From positions 22,762,469-22,826,468 of the forward strand of contig NC_081142.1 of the NCBI RefSeq assembly GCF_958295425.1: 64,000 bases of DNA, in the 5' to 3' direction. The position numbers and the translations under genes were made by a program. Origin of the DNA: Solea solea (Eukaryota > Chordata > Actinopteri > Pleuronectiformes > Soleidae). Positions 21,877-36,546 of the stretch are shown here, piece by piece (position 1 is the first letter of the stretch; each line of letters begins with the position of its first letter). The notes under the pieces were generated by a model. It ran no database searches. It saw only the letters and a program-made list of their open reading frames with translations, and was not told the origin of the DNA.

Positions 21877-23639
21877 TATACATGTGGTCCTCATGTTTCA
21901 TAAAGATCTCATAAACGTGAGGACCAGCCGGGCAAACTGAGGTGAAGCAAAACATGTAAAAATGTAATGACTATGAGTAGAACTGATCCTTGAATCCACA
22001 TGACACTGCAGTAGTATCATTTAGAGTCAACATACAACATCATCTGGGTATATAAATATAACCCACAGTATTTAAAAATGTTGCATTATGTGCTGAATTT
22101 TTTATACGAAGGCAGTTTGAACTCACGCTCTGCCAACTGAAATTTGGGACATATGGAAAAACAGATTTCAGCTAACTGCTACAAAAAGCTCCACTAATGA
22201 AATCTATGCCTGCTTAAGTTTACAACATCTGCTTTATCTGGCCGTCAGACAGCCTTTTCATATAGAAACTGAACTAAAGAACCCAAATTTGAGCTTATGG
22301 GGTTCAAAGGGCGATTTTCCATTATACAGTTTTAGCACTACTTCGTCATTTTCCATTACTTCAGTGTTTGTACCTCCTCAACAAACAAACACTGACATTT
22401 CCTGTTGAAAATTGATGCGGAGACTGAGCTTTTTTACAAAACAACACAAGCTTCACTTTATTTTACAGGTTCAGTGTGGAAGTTGCATTTTGCAGGTGAA
22501 CATTCTTCGGAGAAACTATGTAGCGTTTTGTTAGCATCAAAACTCAAAAGATGTGTAGTTCGACCATCGTGGACTACTGTAAAAACATGGTGGTCCAAAA
22601 TGGCCGCCACTGAAGAACTGAAGCTGCTACTGGTACAAATATAAAAGTGTCATTCTGAAGTAGTAAAAAACTTACTTTTATTTACCAAACGGTCCTTTAA
22701 AGGGACTTTGATTTTATTCGGTGATTTTTGTGTCAAGTGGCGTAAATTAGTTTTTCCTTCTAAAAACCTGAACAATTTATTCAAGTTTAATACTCTTAAC
22801 TCTGCTCTGTTCCTCACATTTACCACCACATTTTTACTGCAGTCATTACTTTATATTGCACTTCACACCGTATAAAGTTATCTTAGTAGCGGTCAATGCT
22901 ACCGTGTCGATGCTTCGTTGCAAACCTGTGTAGGCAGCTCGTGCACTCTGCTCTGCAACAGTGACATTTTAACTGTTTTCACACTCGTGTTGTTTCAAGT
23001 TCAGGTCAACCGAGTCGTATCATGTCGCGGCCGCTCTGAAAATAGTCCACGTGGTGAAAGGCTGTCATTGAGGGTGATGTTTGGCTCATGTCATGACTAT
23101 ATTTGTGACGGCATTCTACTATGGTCCACTGACAGAGTTGTAAACAAGCTGTGCTAAAACGAGCGTGACCGCGGCCCGAACCGCTAGAAATGGAGTTAGT
23201 GGTTAGCAACGCAACTTTAGTTTCGAACCTAGCTGTTCGGGGTTTATGGTGGTGGTTCACGCCTTATCATCACCATGGCAACTTCACACTTTTATCTCTG
23301 TTGTCAAATAAAAGTTCTATCTATATCGGAACTCGGAAGTTGGAGCTGGGAGTGACAGAGAGAAGCCGGAAAATCCATGGATGCTAACGTAGCCACAACC
23401 TCTACACCAGAGGTCAATTTCATCGCTATATAAGTTATTTCTGTGTTTTCTTTAATGATTAGATTGATGTTGCATCATAAATGTTTATTATTGTGAACTA
23501 TATATAGAGTTCCATATCAAAAAAAACAATTTTAGTGGGAAATTTCCTGGAAATATTGTCACAAATATTGTTTTTATGATATCACAATGGAATATCGTCA
23601 TATAATTTTAAGCTAATATTATATCCCCAAAAAGTTCTT

Positions 23640-23700
23640 GACCGGTCCTCTCCTGACCAGACTAGATGCTCAGTGGCCCCCCAAGTCATTTGAGTTTCGT
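23640..23700. repeat. GGGGGGCCACT-type repeat remnant, reverse sense
   Basis: It carries CTGACCAGACTAGATGCTCA and GTGGCCCCCCAAGTCATTTG. These are the reverse of the words shared by the 46523 and 18765 copies. Confidence 0.4.
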
Positions 23701-25141
23701 ACTATGCGTACGACTGAAGTTGCATGAACAAAATGTATTAAATGAACATTATTATTATTATTGTTATTATTATTATCTTTATCTACCACAAGCTGACTGG
23801 TCTATTAATGTTTTTCTTTGAATGTTAGTAAGGACTCTTCCCTCATCGCTGTAGGACCCAACTTGGAATAATCCACCTTTCTCAGGAAGGATCATTGACT
23901 TTGAGAAGCACAAACTGTTCCCTCTGCTCGGTGTAAAGCCACAGTAGCTCCGGGGGATGCACTAAAAAAAACAAAACTAGTTCACCATGTCCAGGAAATC
24001 TCCTCATTATATGTATAAATCCAACAATAGTCTGGTGCCAAACCCAGGTTTTACAGAGCATGTGCACAGAAAGGAGGTGTACGTTGTTTGCGGCGTGTGA
24101 ACAATCACAAATATGAAGCAGTCTACTGGCAGCAGAGCAACATATTTTACAAATGAAGAGCAAACTATGACACTCGTGAAACAATCCAGACTTAACGCAG
24201 CAGTTGCAGCAGCCAAGGGCAGCCAGTAAAAGTCACATAGTGTCAGTGTTTAAGCTAATTAATAACACCACTGCTCCCATCATTAGAGCATGAGCAAACT
24301 GTATATATATATGTGACTTTAATTACATTATTAAATATTTTCTTAAATGAATGCGTTGCCTATGCCATGGCCAGATGCTCATTGTCAGGAGAGACAAAAC
24401 AGGCAAATGTTTGGGGGCCCTGAGGAGAAAAACAGGCCCCTGATTGTTGCTCTTTTATGCAGCAGAAATCCTTTCTTACCAGCACCATACAGTTAATAAT
24501 CAGTTCACACTAGTGCTATAGTATGATGTCAGAATACAAAAGCACAATCAATATAATGGCTTTGACTCTGCTGCTGCCAAGAGTTTCAAACATTTAATGA
24601 AGATAAAAGGAGGAGGACCTGGTCACAGACATTAAAAAATAACAATAATACAGGATAAGACAAAAGGTTTGCTGGTCTCTGAACTGTCTGCTGCCCTACG
24701 AGACCCTCAGCTTCAGAAATAATTTGCAGATATCTCACTAATCACCCCTCATAGAATTCCCAGTGAATCATGGAGGCTATGCGTTGTTAAAACAAGGGAA
24801 CTGGGTCATATTTAAGAAAAGTGGCCCTTTCTTGGGGGGTCTGTGTCGTGGTTTATTTTTTACTGTGATATATTACACTCTAATTGCACAACTGGACGTA
24901 AATGAGAAAAACAATTACAGTTAAAACCTCCTTAAATTTGCCTAAATTCAGCTACATGTGACATTTCGCTGTGTTCCATAAAAACATGGCTTCTTTTACT
25001 GTTAACAGCACTTCTGTTGTATTTGTTTCACAGAATATCTGGCATATTAGCTGTCGTTTATGCTAACTAGAGGCTAACAAGCCAACTAGCCAACAAGCCT
25101 TTGGAGCTCAAGCTAGCGTTTTCTAGCCGTGTTAAATGTAG

Positions 25142-26140
25142 GGTTGCCAACTGTCCCGTATTAGCCAGGACGTCCCATAATTTATTTGTCCCGTACGTGC
25201 CCTCTCTTGTCCCGTTTATTGACTGCTACGCTGATCTAACCACTGAATGATACAACAACAGCAGCAGTAGTGCTGATCACGACACACTCCACACCTCGCG
25301 CTGGGAGTCGAGGTGGGGCTATGAGTCCCGCATCAGTCGCACATGATCAGTATACTGTAAGTAAACGCGCAAATACATCCAAATTAAACTACAATGGATA
25401 AACCTGCAAAAAAGAAGAGACTGTGCAGCTACAACTCGTTATGGTAAGTTGAAGATGACATAGACCGGAAGCTCCAATTAACGCTGCGTTTGTGTGTGTA
25501 TCTGCGTCATTACCTCGTTTATGAAACCCTAAAGTTTCAGAACAAACAGTTCAGCCACTGCTGAGAAAATAGTGTTGTATTGTTTTCCTGGGCTCTGTGA
25601 AGCGGATCGACACTTCCTTAATTTGATGTCGTCATCAGAAATCCTCACCACCGTAGCGCCTCCCGGTGCGGGCACTAGTCCGGGCACATCCGGTTGCGTA
25701 CATTCAAGCGCAGAAGAAGAAGAACTACTCTCGTTGTAGCTGCTGAGATGCAGAGCATCCACCGTGCCAGAGGGGGAGCTGTGTATCTGAGAGCTGGCCT
25801 ATCTATTACGTCACTTCCAGGTACCTGGCCAATCACAGGACAGTTGTAAAGCTCTCGTTGGCTGGCCAATCACAGCAACTGTTTGGTCTGAAACAGCGCG
25901 GCTGACGAGAGCGTCAGTGAGGAGATATTTTGATCGGCTCGTTTGCAGCGATTAGGAGGTTTTTAATCATGAAAACATGTTAATATATGTAAGTAGACCT
26001 CCATAACTAACATATATGTGTGATACAAGCATTCTATGTCACCTTTAAAAAGACGTGGGGTAAGCCTGTCAGTGGTGATTCAACGAAAGCCTTCAGCGCT
26101 TTATGTCGGAGGGAATTTTCAGTTGGCCAAACACAGATGG
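25142..26140 (+). pseudogene. decayed hAT-like transposase gene fragment, two exons
   Basis: The left edge GGGTTGCCAACTGTCCCGTA looks like a transposon terminus. Exon 1 (25394-25443) encodes MDKPAKKKRLCSYNSLW and stops at a GTAAGTT donor. About 600 bases on, 26041-26140 encodes TFKKTWGKPVSGDSTKAF, then SALCRREFSVGQ. This is the linker and finger segment common in fish hAT-like transposase genes. The first finger cysteine appears changed to serine (SALC instead of CALC) and the frame decays soon after. Family naming rests on recalled sequence pattern only. Confidence 0.45.
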
Positions 26141-26313
26141 TGCACTTTCTGAGTCACTGCTATTTTATTCCTCTGCAAAACTGCTATCATTATGACAAAT
26201 GCCTTAAAACAATACACTGTGTATTCAAACAAAACCATACTCGTCAACTTCTGTCCCTTATTTCATTATTTAAATGTCAACTGACACTTGTTTTTGATGT
26301 CACCTATGACTGA

Positions 26314-28577
26314 TTTATGGTGGACATGTAAACAGAGGTTTCCAGACTAACTTTTTTCCCTCTGTTTATATTTGTAATGTATGTAAAATGGTTGCTGGGG
26401 GTGCTATTGGGTTACAATGGCTGTTAGCTAGCAGGCTAGCTGTTCATTATGTTGTCAAATCTTTCAATCTTCAATTTGAAATCATAAATCTGGCTATATG
26501 TTGCTGTGACACTATATTTTCAGTAAGTTAAGTTGAAATTATTCATATTTATGTTATAAATTCAAATGAATTGCAGTTGGCATATATGCAGTATTAGGAT
26601 AAACACTGTGAAACCTGTTGAGTAATTTATACTGTTGCCTTGAGTGAATTATTTGTGTGTACAAATTGTTGTTTACAAAGGAATTAGTCATTCGTTTCGT
26701 CAGCTGTTGCCGTTGAATACAGAAGCTACTGAATGGACTCTGGTGGTGTTTCAGCTCTTCACTGTAATGAACAGCTGTTGGTTCACAAACAACCCGAGCA
26801 GACTCTTCAATAAGTGATAAGAGAGTCTTTGGATAATGACTTGTCGCTTCGCAGGATGGTGAATATTAACATTTCCATTTACTGGCTCAAATAAATAATA
26901 AGTGAAACACACATTAAGTCAAATGTATCCCTTCATACATGCTGGATATTTCAGCAACAAAATTATAACATGCAGTGAGCGTCTTCTGCACTATTATACA
27001 ATAAGACGACCCTTATAAAGAATTTATAAATGGGTTATAATTAGTTGTTATATTTGTTGTAAATTTGTAAAGATGTTTAAACCTTTCAAATAATGTATGT
27101 ATGTGCGAGTGCAAAGTGTTCACAATGCTGCATTTAATCTCAACGTTAAAAGGTTCAAAGGCAGATGAGAGATCCTACCACGGTTGCCATGCCAACCCAT
27201 GAGTGCTCAAAGGCAGATGAGGGTGGTGTCAGTCTCCATTCATTCTCAATGGGGGGGAAAATTGCAGAAAAAGCTGAATTATTTTGAGTAAAGCAAGCTT
27301 CGATTTTCCCGACAAGCCAGATATTTGTATACCCAAATGAGTAAAACCACTGCCAAATAGTGAGCCTACATGAATCTGCACTATGAAGCCTCAGATCTTC
27401 TGTCATAATTATAATTTTCTATAAGACACTATTTTATACTGCCCTTTAATCAGATATTTGATAAATTACCAGCAAATTAACCTTTCAGCATCAAAGGTTG
27501 AATAGATAGATTTTATGAAATTAGCAATTTTATGGCTTTGGTAATATTGTTTATCGCCAAAATATTTAGCTCCCCGATGTTAAAGGTAGACAACCCAATG
27601 TTCGTGTAACTCAATGCACATGCACCTACATGCTCTATTTTACCATTTGTAAATAGTAACTGATTAGTCGTCTTATACTCCATCACAAGACACTTTTGAT
27701 GATTGTTGCTCACAAAACTTTGCAAACGTAGTGTAAAGTTTTCAATTCATGCTTCAGCGAAAGGTTTTCGAAAGGTTGTTAATTTGTGTCTACTAAACAT
27801 CTGGGCTATTTTGGTTTAAAGTGGATGGATTTGATGAAGAAGAGGAAATGATTAAGGACAAAAGTGAAACGGAGGTGGTTCATGTATCCGTCAAAACAAT
27901 CGAGAGCGATGTGGAGAAGTTTTGGTCTGACATTTGAAGAAGAGACGTCTACATGGAGACATGATGACAGCCAAACATATTGTGCTACACAATATGACGA
28001 GTTCTGTGACGCAAGAACATTCTGGAGGTGCAAGACACGAGAGGAAAGTGTGGAGTGTCACTTTTTGTCCAAATAGTGTTGTGTAACAGAGTATAAATAC
28101 GGAATAACACAAAATCAACCATCTTGAGTTCTGCTGAGTCATTAACCACACTGTACTCTGAGCTTCTGTCTCAAACATGGTCGCCAGAAGGGAACTGCAT
28201 GACCTGACCTTCAGCAAGTTGAGTGTCGGACATAAAACGTGATACACTATGACGTGTAACCGTGCTGGAGCTCTCCTCCTCCTCTTATGCTTATTGCTGG
28301 TGAAATTGAGACAAACCTTCCACTTCCTCAGGTTGAAGGCACACATCCACATAGCCTGCTGGTGCCATCAGGCTCTGTCTGAAGGTACGTGAACCTCCAT
28401 GAACCACTGCCAAGCTGTGAGCGGAGGGAAGGCCCTGGACCCGGCACTCACAGGCGTGAACCTCAGACCACAGGAACCAGGTGATCCAGTGAAGACGCAG
28501 AGCCTCTCAACATCCTGCTCTTTCACACCAGAGCTTGTCTGCGTTAGTGCATTGCAGATCGTCACCGCTCTGTGTCA
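26314..28577. other. intergenic stretch and artn 3' side
   Basis: AT-rich DNA left of the artn stop codon; its right part should be artn 3' UTR. No coding exon was recognised. The frames around 27806-28352 on both strands lack family features. Confidence 0.35.
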
Positions 28578-31500
28578 TCAGCCCACACAGCTGCAGTTGG
28601 CCGCCGAGAGCCACTTAATCGTCTGCCAGGAAGTCTGCGCGTCCATGAAGGACACAGTCTCATAGCGAGTAGGCCGACAGCAGGGGTGACCGATGACCTT
28701 TTTGCCAGAGATGCTCCCGTTGTCCATCAGAGTCTTGAGGGCCAGGTCATAGTTCCTGCGGGAGCTGTGGCACGTGCCAACACAGTACTTAAAGAGGACT
28801 ATCTCGTCGGAATCATACCCAAGGCCAAGATCTCGCACCCGCATTTCCTTCCTCTCCAAATGGCAGTCGCGGCTGCTCTTGGTCTTCTTTCGGTTCCGCC
28901 TTGATGTTCTGGGTGAGTTCGGGTCCCGGGCAGAACGCCGCCATCTGCCCTGCTGGAATTCCTCTTCTTGCATCAGTGACCACTCTTCTACAAGGTAAGA
29001 GAAACATACAACATCAGTATCTTGATTCATTCCAATATTACGTTTTTGACTTCTATGACATGGGGCTTTTCCATTATACTTGGCTTGACTCTACTTGTTT
29101 TTTGGGCTTTTCCATTAGGAACAGAACCTGGTGCCTGGTGCTTTTTTTGTCATGGCAGTTTCGAGCAAAATGGAAGACCACGTGCCTGATTAGAGTTTAG
29201 TCGAGCAGAGCCGAGTAGTGCTAGAATTGTATAATGGAAAAAAAAACGTAGAAGACAGTGAGTTCGATGCAACAGCATCAATTTACATTGGTAAAGCAAC
29301 GCTATACAACTTTTTGTTTTACCTTAAATAGGCAACAGAATAAAGAGCCATTTAACACAGGATTTCACTGATGACAGCTTTACAAAAAAAAGGTAAAACG
29401 CACCATTAGATAAGTTGTTTTAGCAATGCTATAATGACCATATATAATTATTTCCCAATCTATTTATGAGAATACAACCAGAAAACACGTATGCAGTATT
29501 AAAATCTGCCGATCTGACTGAAAATCAGAATTGGCAATCGGATATTTCTGTCCAGACAGATCTATTACATCCTCATGAGAGAACGAGCCTTGTCCCACGA
29601 TTACAAAATAATTATTCCACGATCTCTAGATAACCAGATGACTGCTCTCGGCTTCCGTACTCACGCAACCACCTACGCTACCGATTCATTCATGTACCCT
29701 TCATGTTTTTGTGTGCCTCTCCTCTCTGTTGTCATGACCACACGACTCTGTTTGTGTCACTGTTTCGCGGAGAAGGGAGTGAACGTTGCTTCCAGGACTT
29801 CTGTGTAGTCATTTATGAGGACGGTGGTGGTGAGAGAACAGGTCCAGATGTCTACTCTGGCCTTCAGAGGCTGCAAAGTGAAAACATTCTCACACTAAAG
29901 TTTATGTAGTGGATTAGAGTGGAGACGAGAGCACCGGGAGAGCATGTGTGGCTAAATTAAAAGCAGATATGGGCGCTGAAAGTGGGAGTGAAATTATCAG
30001 CTGAGTGCTGCCACTGTGAGGCGTCATTATGAGCAGCTGGAGGAACTCCAGCACGAGCTCAGCTTGTATTCTTTTAGTTGCCAGGAACATTTCAAACAAG
30101 AGTTACCAACCCGCCTATACAGACCCCATCCAGGTCCTGGAATGATTTTTTTTAACTTCCTGACCTGGGGGAGGGCCCTGCCTGGCGCTTTCTCTTAATG
30201 CTTCCACATAATATTTTCCTGGTGGAATGCTTATTACCAGCACAGAAGGCTCATTTACAGTAGCACAGGGGTGCATGTCAGTTCATGCCTCCATGTTTAC
30301 GAAAAAGAAAACTTGTAATCATGTGGAAGAAAAGATGAGAAAAATGCACAGAAATATTCCTCAGGCAAAGAGAAGCGGGCACTTCTCCTTCACATATCCA
30401 GCCGTGTTAAAACACGCCACATGGATCTGCATTATTTCATGTAATTATACAACTATTCCACGTTGTAAGTGAACTGAGCAATGATGTCTAACTGTATACT
30501 TAGAAAGGGAGTGTAGCCTTTGTGTGATCGGAAATATTCATACAGTGAAAAGACACAGAGTGTGACACAAAAAGTTTGGTTTGCCCCAAAGCATCGCAAA
30601 GATAAAGTCACTGATTCACACTCTCTGCAGAACATGCATCAGTATCAGTGCAGCCTCTGTGCTCGGGGGGAGAAGACGAGAAGACATGTCCGATCACATA
30701 CACGAGTAAAACAAAGCTAACTCCCACGATAATGCTGACATTAAAAAAAAATGGGGAGGGGGGGGATGCTGATGGTCTGTAATTTGTTTCTGTGCCGGGG
30801 CCCTCTGTGAAATCTGAATAATTCTCTGACATCAATTCTCTTGACTAATTTCCAGAGATAAATGTGTTATTCGATCATCAGACAGTGGACCTGAGATAGA
30901 AGTCTCATTCCCACAACAACAGAAGAGGTTGGGATTGTAAATTCTTTTTACTAAATTGACAAAATGTCGACGTCAAAGTCACTTCCTTCAAAGCAAATAA
31001 AAGCCCTACACTGCTCTTTACGTTCTTTGTTCTTTGTCTGTCTGTCAAGTTTTATGAAGTAAAATATCTGCTATTCCTGCTATACTGGGTCAGATAACAG
31101 AAAAATAACACATCATTTCAACACCATGGCTTTTATTTATTCCTTATATATATATATATATATATATAAATATTTTTAAACCTCTATCGTAGAGGAGTTT
31201 AAAACGTATCTATATTTAATGACCTTTCATGGCCCACCTGTAATGCTTTGGGAATGATGATCGTACGAATTTGTTCCAAATGAATTCGAGCGCGCCGCTG
31301 TCGCTGCACCCATAATACTCCACAAGCTCATGTGGAGGATAAAGTGGTCGACAATGAATGGATGAATGAATGAATGAATGGATGAGTGTTTTATCTCAAG
31401 TGTGTTTGAAAAACACATAAACATTATGGGGAGGTCTTCTCCACACAGAAACAGAACTTTCCCTATACGATCTCCTTCTCTTTTCAACTCTTCAAACGTT

Positions 31501-34500
31501 TTTTCTGTAAACACAGCGTCGTTTTAAAGACATGACTTCATGCAGAGAATGACTTGTAGTACATATGCCAGGCCTGTATGTGGCGCTCTAACAAATACAC
31601 CGAAAAACAGAAAAGAAGATGTAGAGACGCAGGTGTTACTGCTCACACAGGATCCACAGCTAATTTACTCTCATTTATTCTCTGTTTTTAATACAATTAA
31701 CAAGAAAAAAACATTATAAATGGTCCAAACTGTTCTGATCAGACACATTCTTCACTCTGCAGTAATGGTGCAGCGTCGGGTGGGGGTCATTTTTATTTAT
31801 TTTGGGTGAATTTTGCGTTATTACAAACTGTCATTTATCTTTAAAGAGAGTCAAGTGTGGTTTGGCTACATACCAGCGTGGTAGAATAAACAGGCAGCGA
31901 GTCCACGGCCGTTCATCTTACTTCTCTGCTCGACTGTGATGCATGACAGGAACCTGCACACTGGATTGATTATTTTTACCCTGTTGTGCACCGGGGGCCC
32001 GAGCTCCATTGACCAAGGCCATGCTCAGTGTTGAAAACTACCAGGCAAATTTCCAGACGCTATATTAGTCATCCAGGAGGCACAGGCTGATCTGTTACGG
32101 CCCTCGCCTCAGATTTATGAAGCGCTGTTTTCAGAGTAATGTTACAAAGACAGATGAGTGAAAACGAGGAGTTTATTGAGGCCTGGTCGTTTATACTGTA
32201 TGTGCTAATGGAACAGGAAGCCACAACCACTGGGTTTTATATAGCTTTAAGTTTATAAAAGCTACTAAATAACACACTTCCATGTTGTCCTTGGTGATTT
32301 TGTCCTCCTTTGCAAGTTTAAATCCTGGTTTTACCTGGCACACATGTTTTTTATTTAATTAAATAAACATTTTTTTTATCATTCTCACTACTAATTTCCA
32401 TCTGTAGTCTACAATGCTAATTCAGTATGTTTTCATGTCTAATTTGTTATCATTTTATTTGTTTAGCAGCTCCTTGTGTGTCTGACTGGTGATGTTTTAT
32501 GAAGTTTTTGTCAGAAATTAAACAGAGACTGCTGTCAAAAGGGGTTTGAGGTCTGGCCCTGGCTTCTTTTACTCAACACAACACTCATTTGGGACATGTC
32601 AAAATCTACTTTTTGCTAGATTAACGACAAGAAGGACGATTGCACCAGGCACGGTGGTTAGTCAGTGGTTCTTCTCCAGCCTGCATATCAAAGTGTTAAA
32701 GACAGATATCCCTAACTTAATGACCAGTAGTTTCACTCTACACAATTGTTTAAAATCAAAGATCTTTAGATGCACTTTTGCTTGATCTTAGAAACGTTTC
32801 TGGCTCCATTTTAAGCAAGAAAAACAAACCCATCAAGAGTCTGTTCTGTTGTGTCTGTGAAAACCTCAGAAGTTCAGCATCTTCAGAAAGTCCAGACCTG
32901 ACATTTATTTACATTTTGTCCTGAATGAACAAAGTCTCTACAATTCTGATGTTTCATGTGAACATAAACTAAAGCTCCTGACCTGTTGGTGCAGGATCTA
33001 CAGGATACACATTCTGCTCTCAGGTGAACAGTCGCTCCTATTAAAGTACTCAGTGAGAACAGATGAGTTCAAACTCTACCAGAATTTGTTGTAGATAGGT
33101 ACATGGTAGGTAGGTAAGAGCTGTATTTTCTGTCCCAAATGGTGACTCAACAAATCAACAAAGGGCTCAAAAAAAACATTCACACATTTTCACGTTTTCA
33201 AATGAATGAATAAAAAGTGCAGTTTCAGGAAGGTTGTTGCCGACAGAATGATGGTTTTCCGTCATCTACAAAAAACAAAAGAAATTCAATAACTTACCAA
33301 AGTCATCGGGCCAGGGTATGTGGACATTGCTGTCCTGTCCCATGTCCTCTGTCCGAGACCAGGACGGCTGCCTGAGGACACGCTGGACGTCCGACTGAGC
33401 TTCCTTACTGTCCTCGTCAGAAAAAACATCGTCCACCAGGGTCAGCAATGACGCCATCACCCACAACATCACCTGACGGTACAAAGGAACACACAGTTAC
33501 TTTGGTAAAAGTAGAACACTTGGTGTTGGAGGTAGTTATTGGGAGTTAGCAGAGCAGTGTCTGTCCCATCTGAAATATAGTAAGAACCACTGGCAGGGCA
33601 ACACCACACAACAATATAGATGTATATGAAGTTCTGCTACCTGATTCAACAAAGTAATCGACAAAAACCACTATCTCTCAAGGTTAACAACCCCTGGTGG
33701 CTCTTCACCATACTCTTACTTCCTGATTGGCTTCACAGAGAAAATCGGATGATTCTGTCCGTCTTCTTTCAAATACGCCGCCACAAGTGGACAAATCCTC
33801 ATCCATTCAACAATACAGTATATAAGCTACTGTATTTCACTGGAGAGCAGAAGACTATGACCTGCTGACCCCACTTGGATGGAAACTCAAACAGACTCTG
33901 CTCTCCACTGAGCCGTACCACTAGGATTTAAGTATTTGTTGCATTGAATTAGTGATATACAGTGTTACATACATTTGGAAACTGAAAGCTGCCTTGGGTA
34001 AACTGATCCATCCTGCTCCATCAGATCTTTGAAGGTTCCTCAGTAGAGGCCTCCTCTCGCTACCTTCAAGTGACACCTGCACCGCTTTAATTACTTAATT
34101 GACACGCGACACTTTCCCACTGCGCAGGTGGGGTTAATATTTTAACATCACTTATGGGATGAGTTTCTCTGCGGTGTCTGGTAGGAACTTAGAGCCCAGA
34201 TCGAATGGGCAGTGTAGTGGAAACTGACTGGGAGTGAAACATATACTTTGACAGTCTGCCAGCAAATCCTACTGGCCTACTTTCCTCCCGAGTCTCAGAC
34301 ATTTGTTCATTGATGATGAGTAAAAGCCTCAGTGAGGAGTCTGCCGGTTGCCGGACACATGACTGAAGAGCGTTTTCTCTGATAGACACAGTATCTGAAA
34401 GCTGCTATCTGATGACTCAATCACAGCTCTGCCAGGGTCCTGTAGACGTTTCATGACTCAGTTTGTTTACTCCACCATGTTGGCAGGAAAATCTTCGACT

Positions 34501-36509
34501 GAAATGAGCGTTGCCAGCGCCGTCTCTTGTCCTGGCCACAGCTGTCCACCATCTTGACTTTTTTTTATGAATACAGCCTGTGTAGAGACAAGTTGCTTGA
34601 CATATGTGTTGCCTGGTGTATTTGTGTGCTTCTATGGATTTGCCAAAATGGCGTCGTTTTGATTCCTGTTGCATGATGGGATGACAGCCCTCAAAAGTCG
34701 TGAGGGGTTACAAAAAAATTGTAAAATATAAAAAAATATACCAAAAAGATGGCAGAGAAGGGTCACAATTTATCATTTCCGGTAGGTTCGGTTAGCATGT
34801 AAGAAGATTGCAGTCTCATCCATTCATTCATTCATTGTCAACATACAGAGACGAACAACCATCCACTCTCACATTCAAACTTAGGTCCATTTAGAGTGTC
34901 CTCTTAACCTCTGAATGTTTTTGGACTGTGGGAAGAACCAGGAGAACCTGGAGAAAACCCATGCGCACATGAGGAGAACATGAATCCAGTCCCTTCTGTC
35001 TGTGAGGCATCAGTGCTAGCCACTTCATCACTGTGTGGCTTGGTGCAAAATCCAGTTATGATCCAGTGAACTGAGGTCAGCTGAAAAGAAAACCAGACTC
35101 ACCTTCCAGTTCTTCAGGTGATGCCGGGTTCTCGACGCCTCCCGCCTCCACCAGGTTTTTCCATCTGAAAGAGACAGTCGTATAATAAATAAATTATAAT
35201 AACAATAATAAAGAAAATTATATTTCATTCCGGAGTCGGATCATTCTTTTAAAAAAAATGCCTCGCAGTCGTTCCACCAGGGGGGGAAGGAATTCCAGTT
35301 TTCTTTCATTCTTTAATCACCAGGTACATTTTCGCTTTTGTTAAAACGTCCACCAAACATGAGTTTGACACATGATTCATGTTCTGTTTACCGCGGTGTT
35401 TCATGGAAACTCAGGGACACACACACACACACACACAAATCACTCTGATGTTTCTTCAGAGAAACACGCATTTAATTTAAAAGTGGTGCAGTGTCTGAGG
35501 AGAGAGGGTCAGGGGCGTCATCAGCTCAGACGAGAGTTAGACGTTCATAATCTCACACGGAACTTAACTTAAACTGAAACTGCTAAACTACATTATCCTT
35601 TGTTTTACTGTCTGATTATTTTTGTTTTGTGGTGCCATTTTGTTGTCGTCTCGCTTGTAAAAAGACATTTGAATCTCAGTGTCTACTTCCGAGTAAAATA
35701 AATGAATGAATGAGTGAATTCGTCCATTCTGTTATAATAAGTTGCTGATTCCATATGATACTTTATCTATTTTGTTTTATTTATATAGTTTATCTGATGT
35801 GGACAATGCAAAGTTACCATAAAACAGACTGTATTAACTGATGGTTGGAAACTATAGTTGCTATAGCAACTCCTGTCCCTAAAAATCAAATCTTCATTTT
35901 ATTCTCCCTACAAAGAGCGAACCGTTGTTCCTAAGTCTTAAGTGTTTGTTTTGAATCTTAAATCCTGAATAATTCTCAACGTGAGGACAGTTTTCAACGT
36001 CTGGTTTCATTTGACTTGCGTTCAATGATGCAGATTCAAGGTTCTGTACATAAAAAACAACAACAGAGACAGACTTCTGTACAAAGTTAAGTTTGACAAT
36101 CCATAAATTTGTCAAACTTACATAACATAATCGCCAAAATTCCAAATGGCCGACTTCCTGTTGAGTTGAGGTCACGGTTACGGTCGACTTTTTTGTTCGT
36201 CTTGGTCTATAACATCTTTCCACCAAGTTTCGGGTAATTTGGTGGAACTCAATTTTGCCTCTCTTTTCACTTTAGGGGGCACTATAGAGCCCTTGAGCAA
36301 GGCACAGCTCTGGGAACTATGCCAATATCGCATTTTTGCCAGACCTGACCTGAAGTTTCAAGAGTTTTTATGCACTGTTTTCATTTTTCCCTCAAAAATT
36401 ACCACAAAGACACGGATATAATAATAATCTGAGGGGTAACAATAGGCCATTTCAGACCCTGCCATTCGTGGTTCGGGCCCTTCATAAATAAAGACAACAG
36501 CATCATATA

Positions 36510-36546
<37 letters not shown>

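Larger units (their letters stand above)
17526..25141. other. long intergenic stretch without recognised genes
   Basis: AT-rich DNA containing microsatellites (a (CAG)6 near 17980, TA-rich runs at 21756-21876) and remnants of dispersed repeats near 18765-18960 and 23640-23700. The short open frames on both strands show no domain, no codon pattern typical of exons and no paired splice sites that I could follow. Unannotated regulatory DNA cannot be excluded. Confidence 0.4.

Noticed and set aside
25529..25762. Minus-strand frame MDALHLSSYNESSSSSSALE as a host exon
   Set aside because: It lies inside the decayed transposon region and has no convincing donor or similarity. It is left unannotated, though its composition is exon-like.
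28572..28998. Plus-strand frames over the artn terminal exon
   Set aside because: They are antisense shadows of the conserved minus-strand artemin exon and have no similarity of their own.
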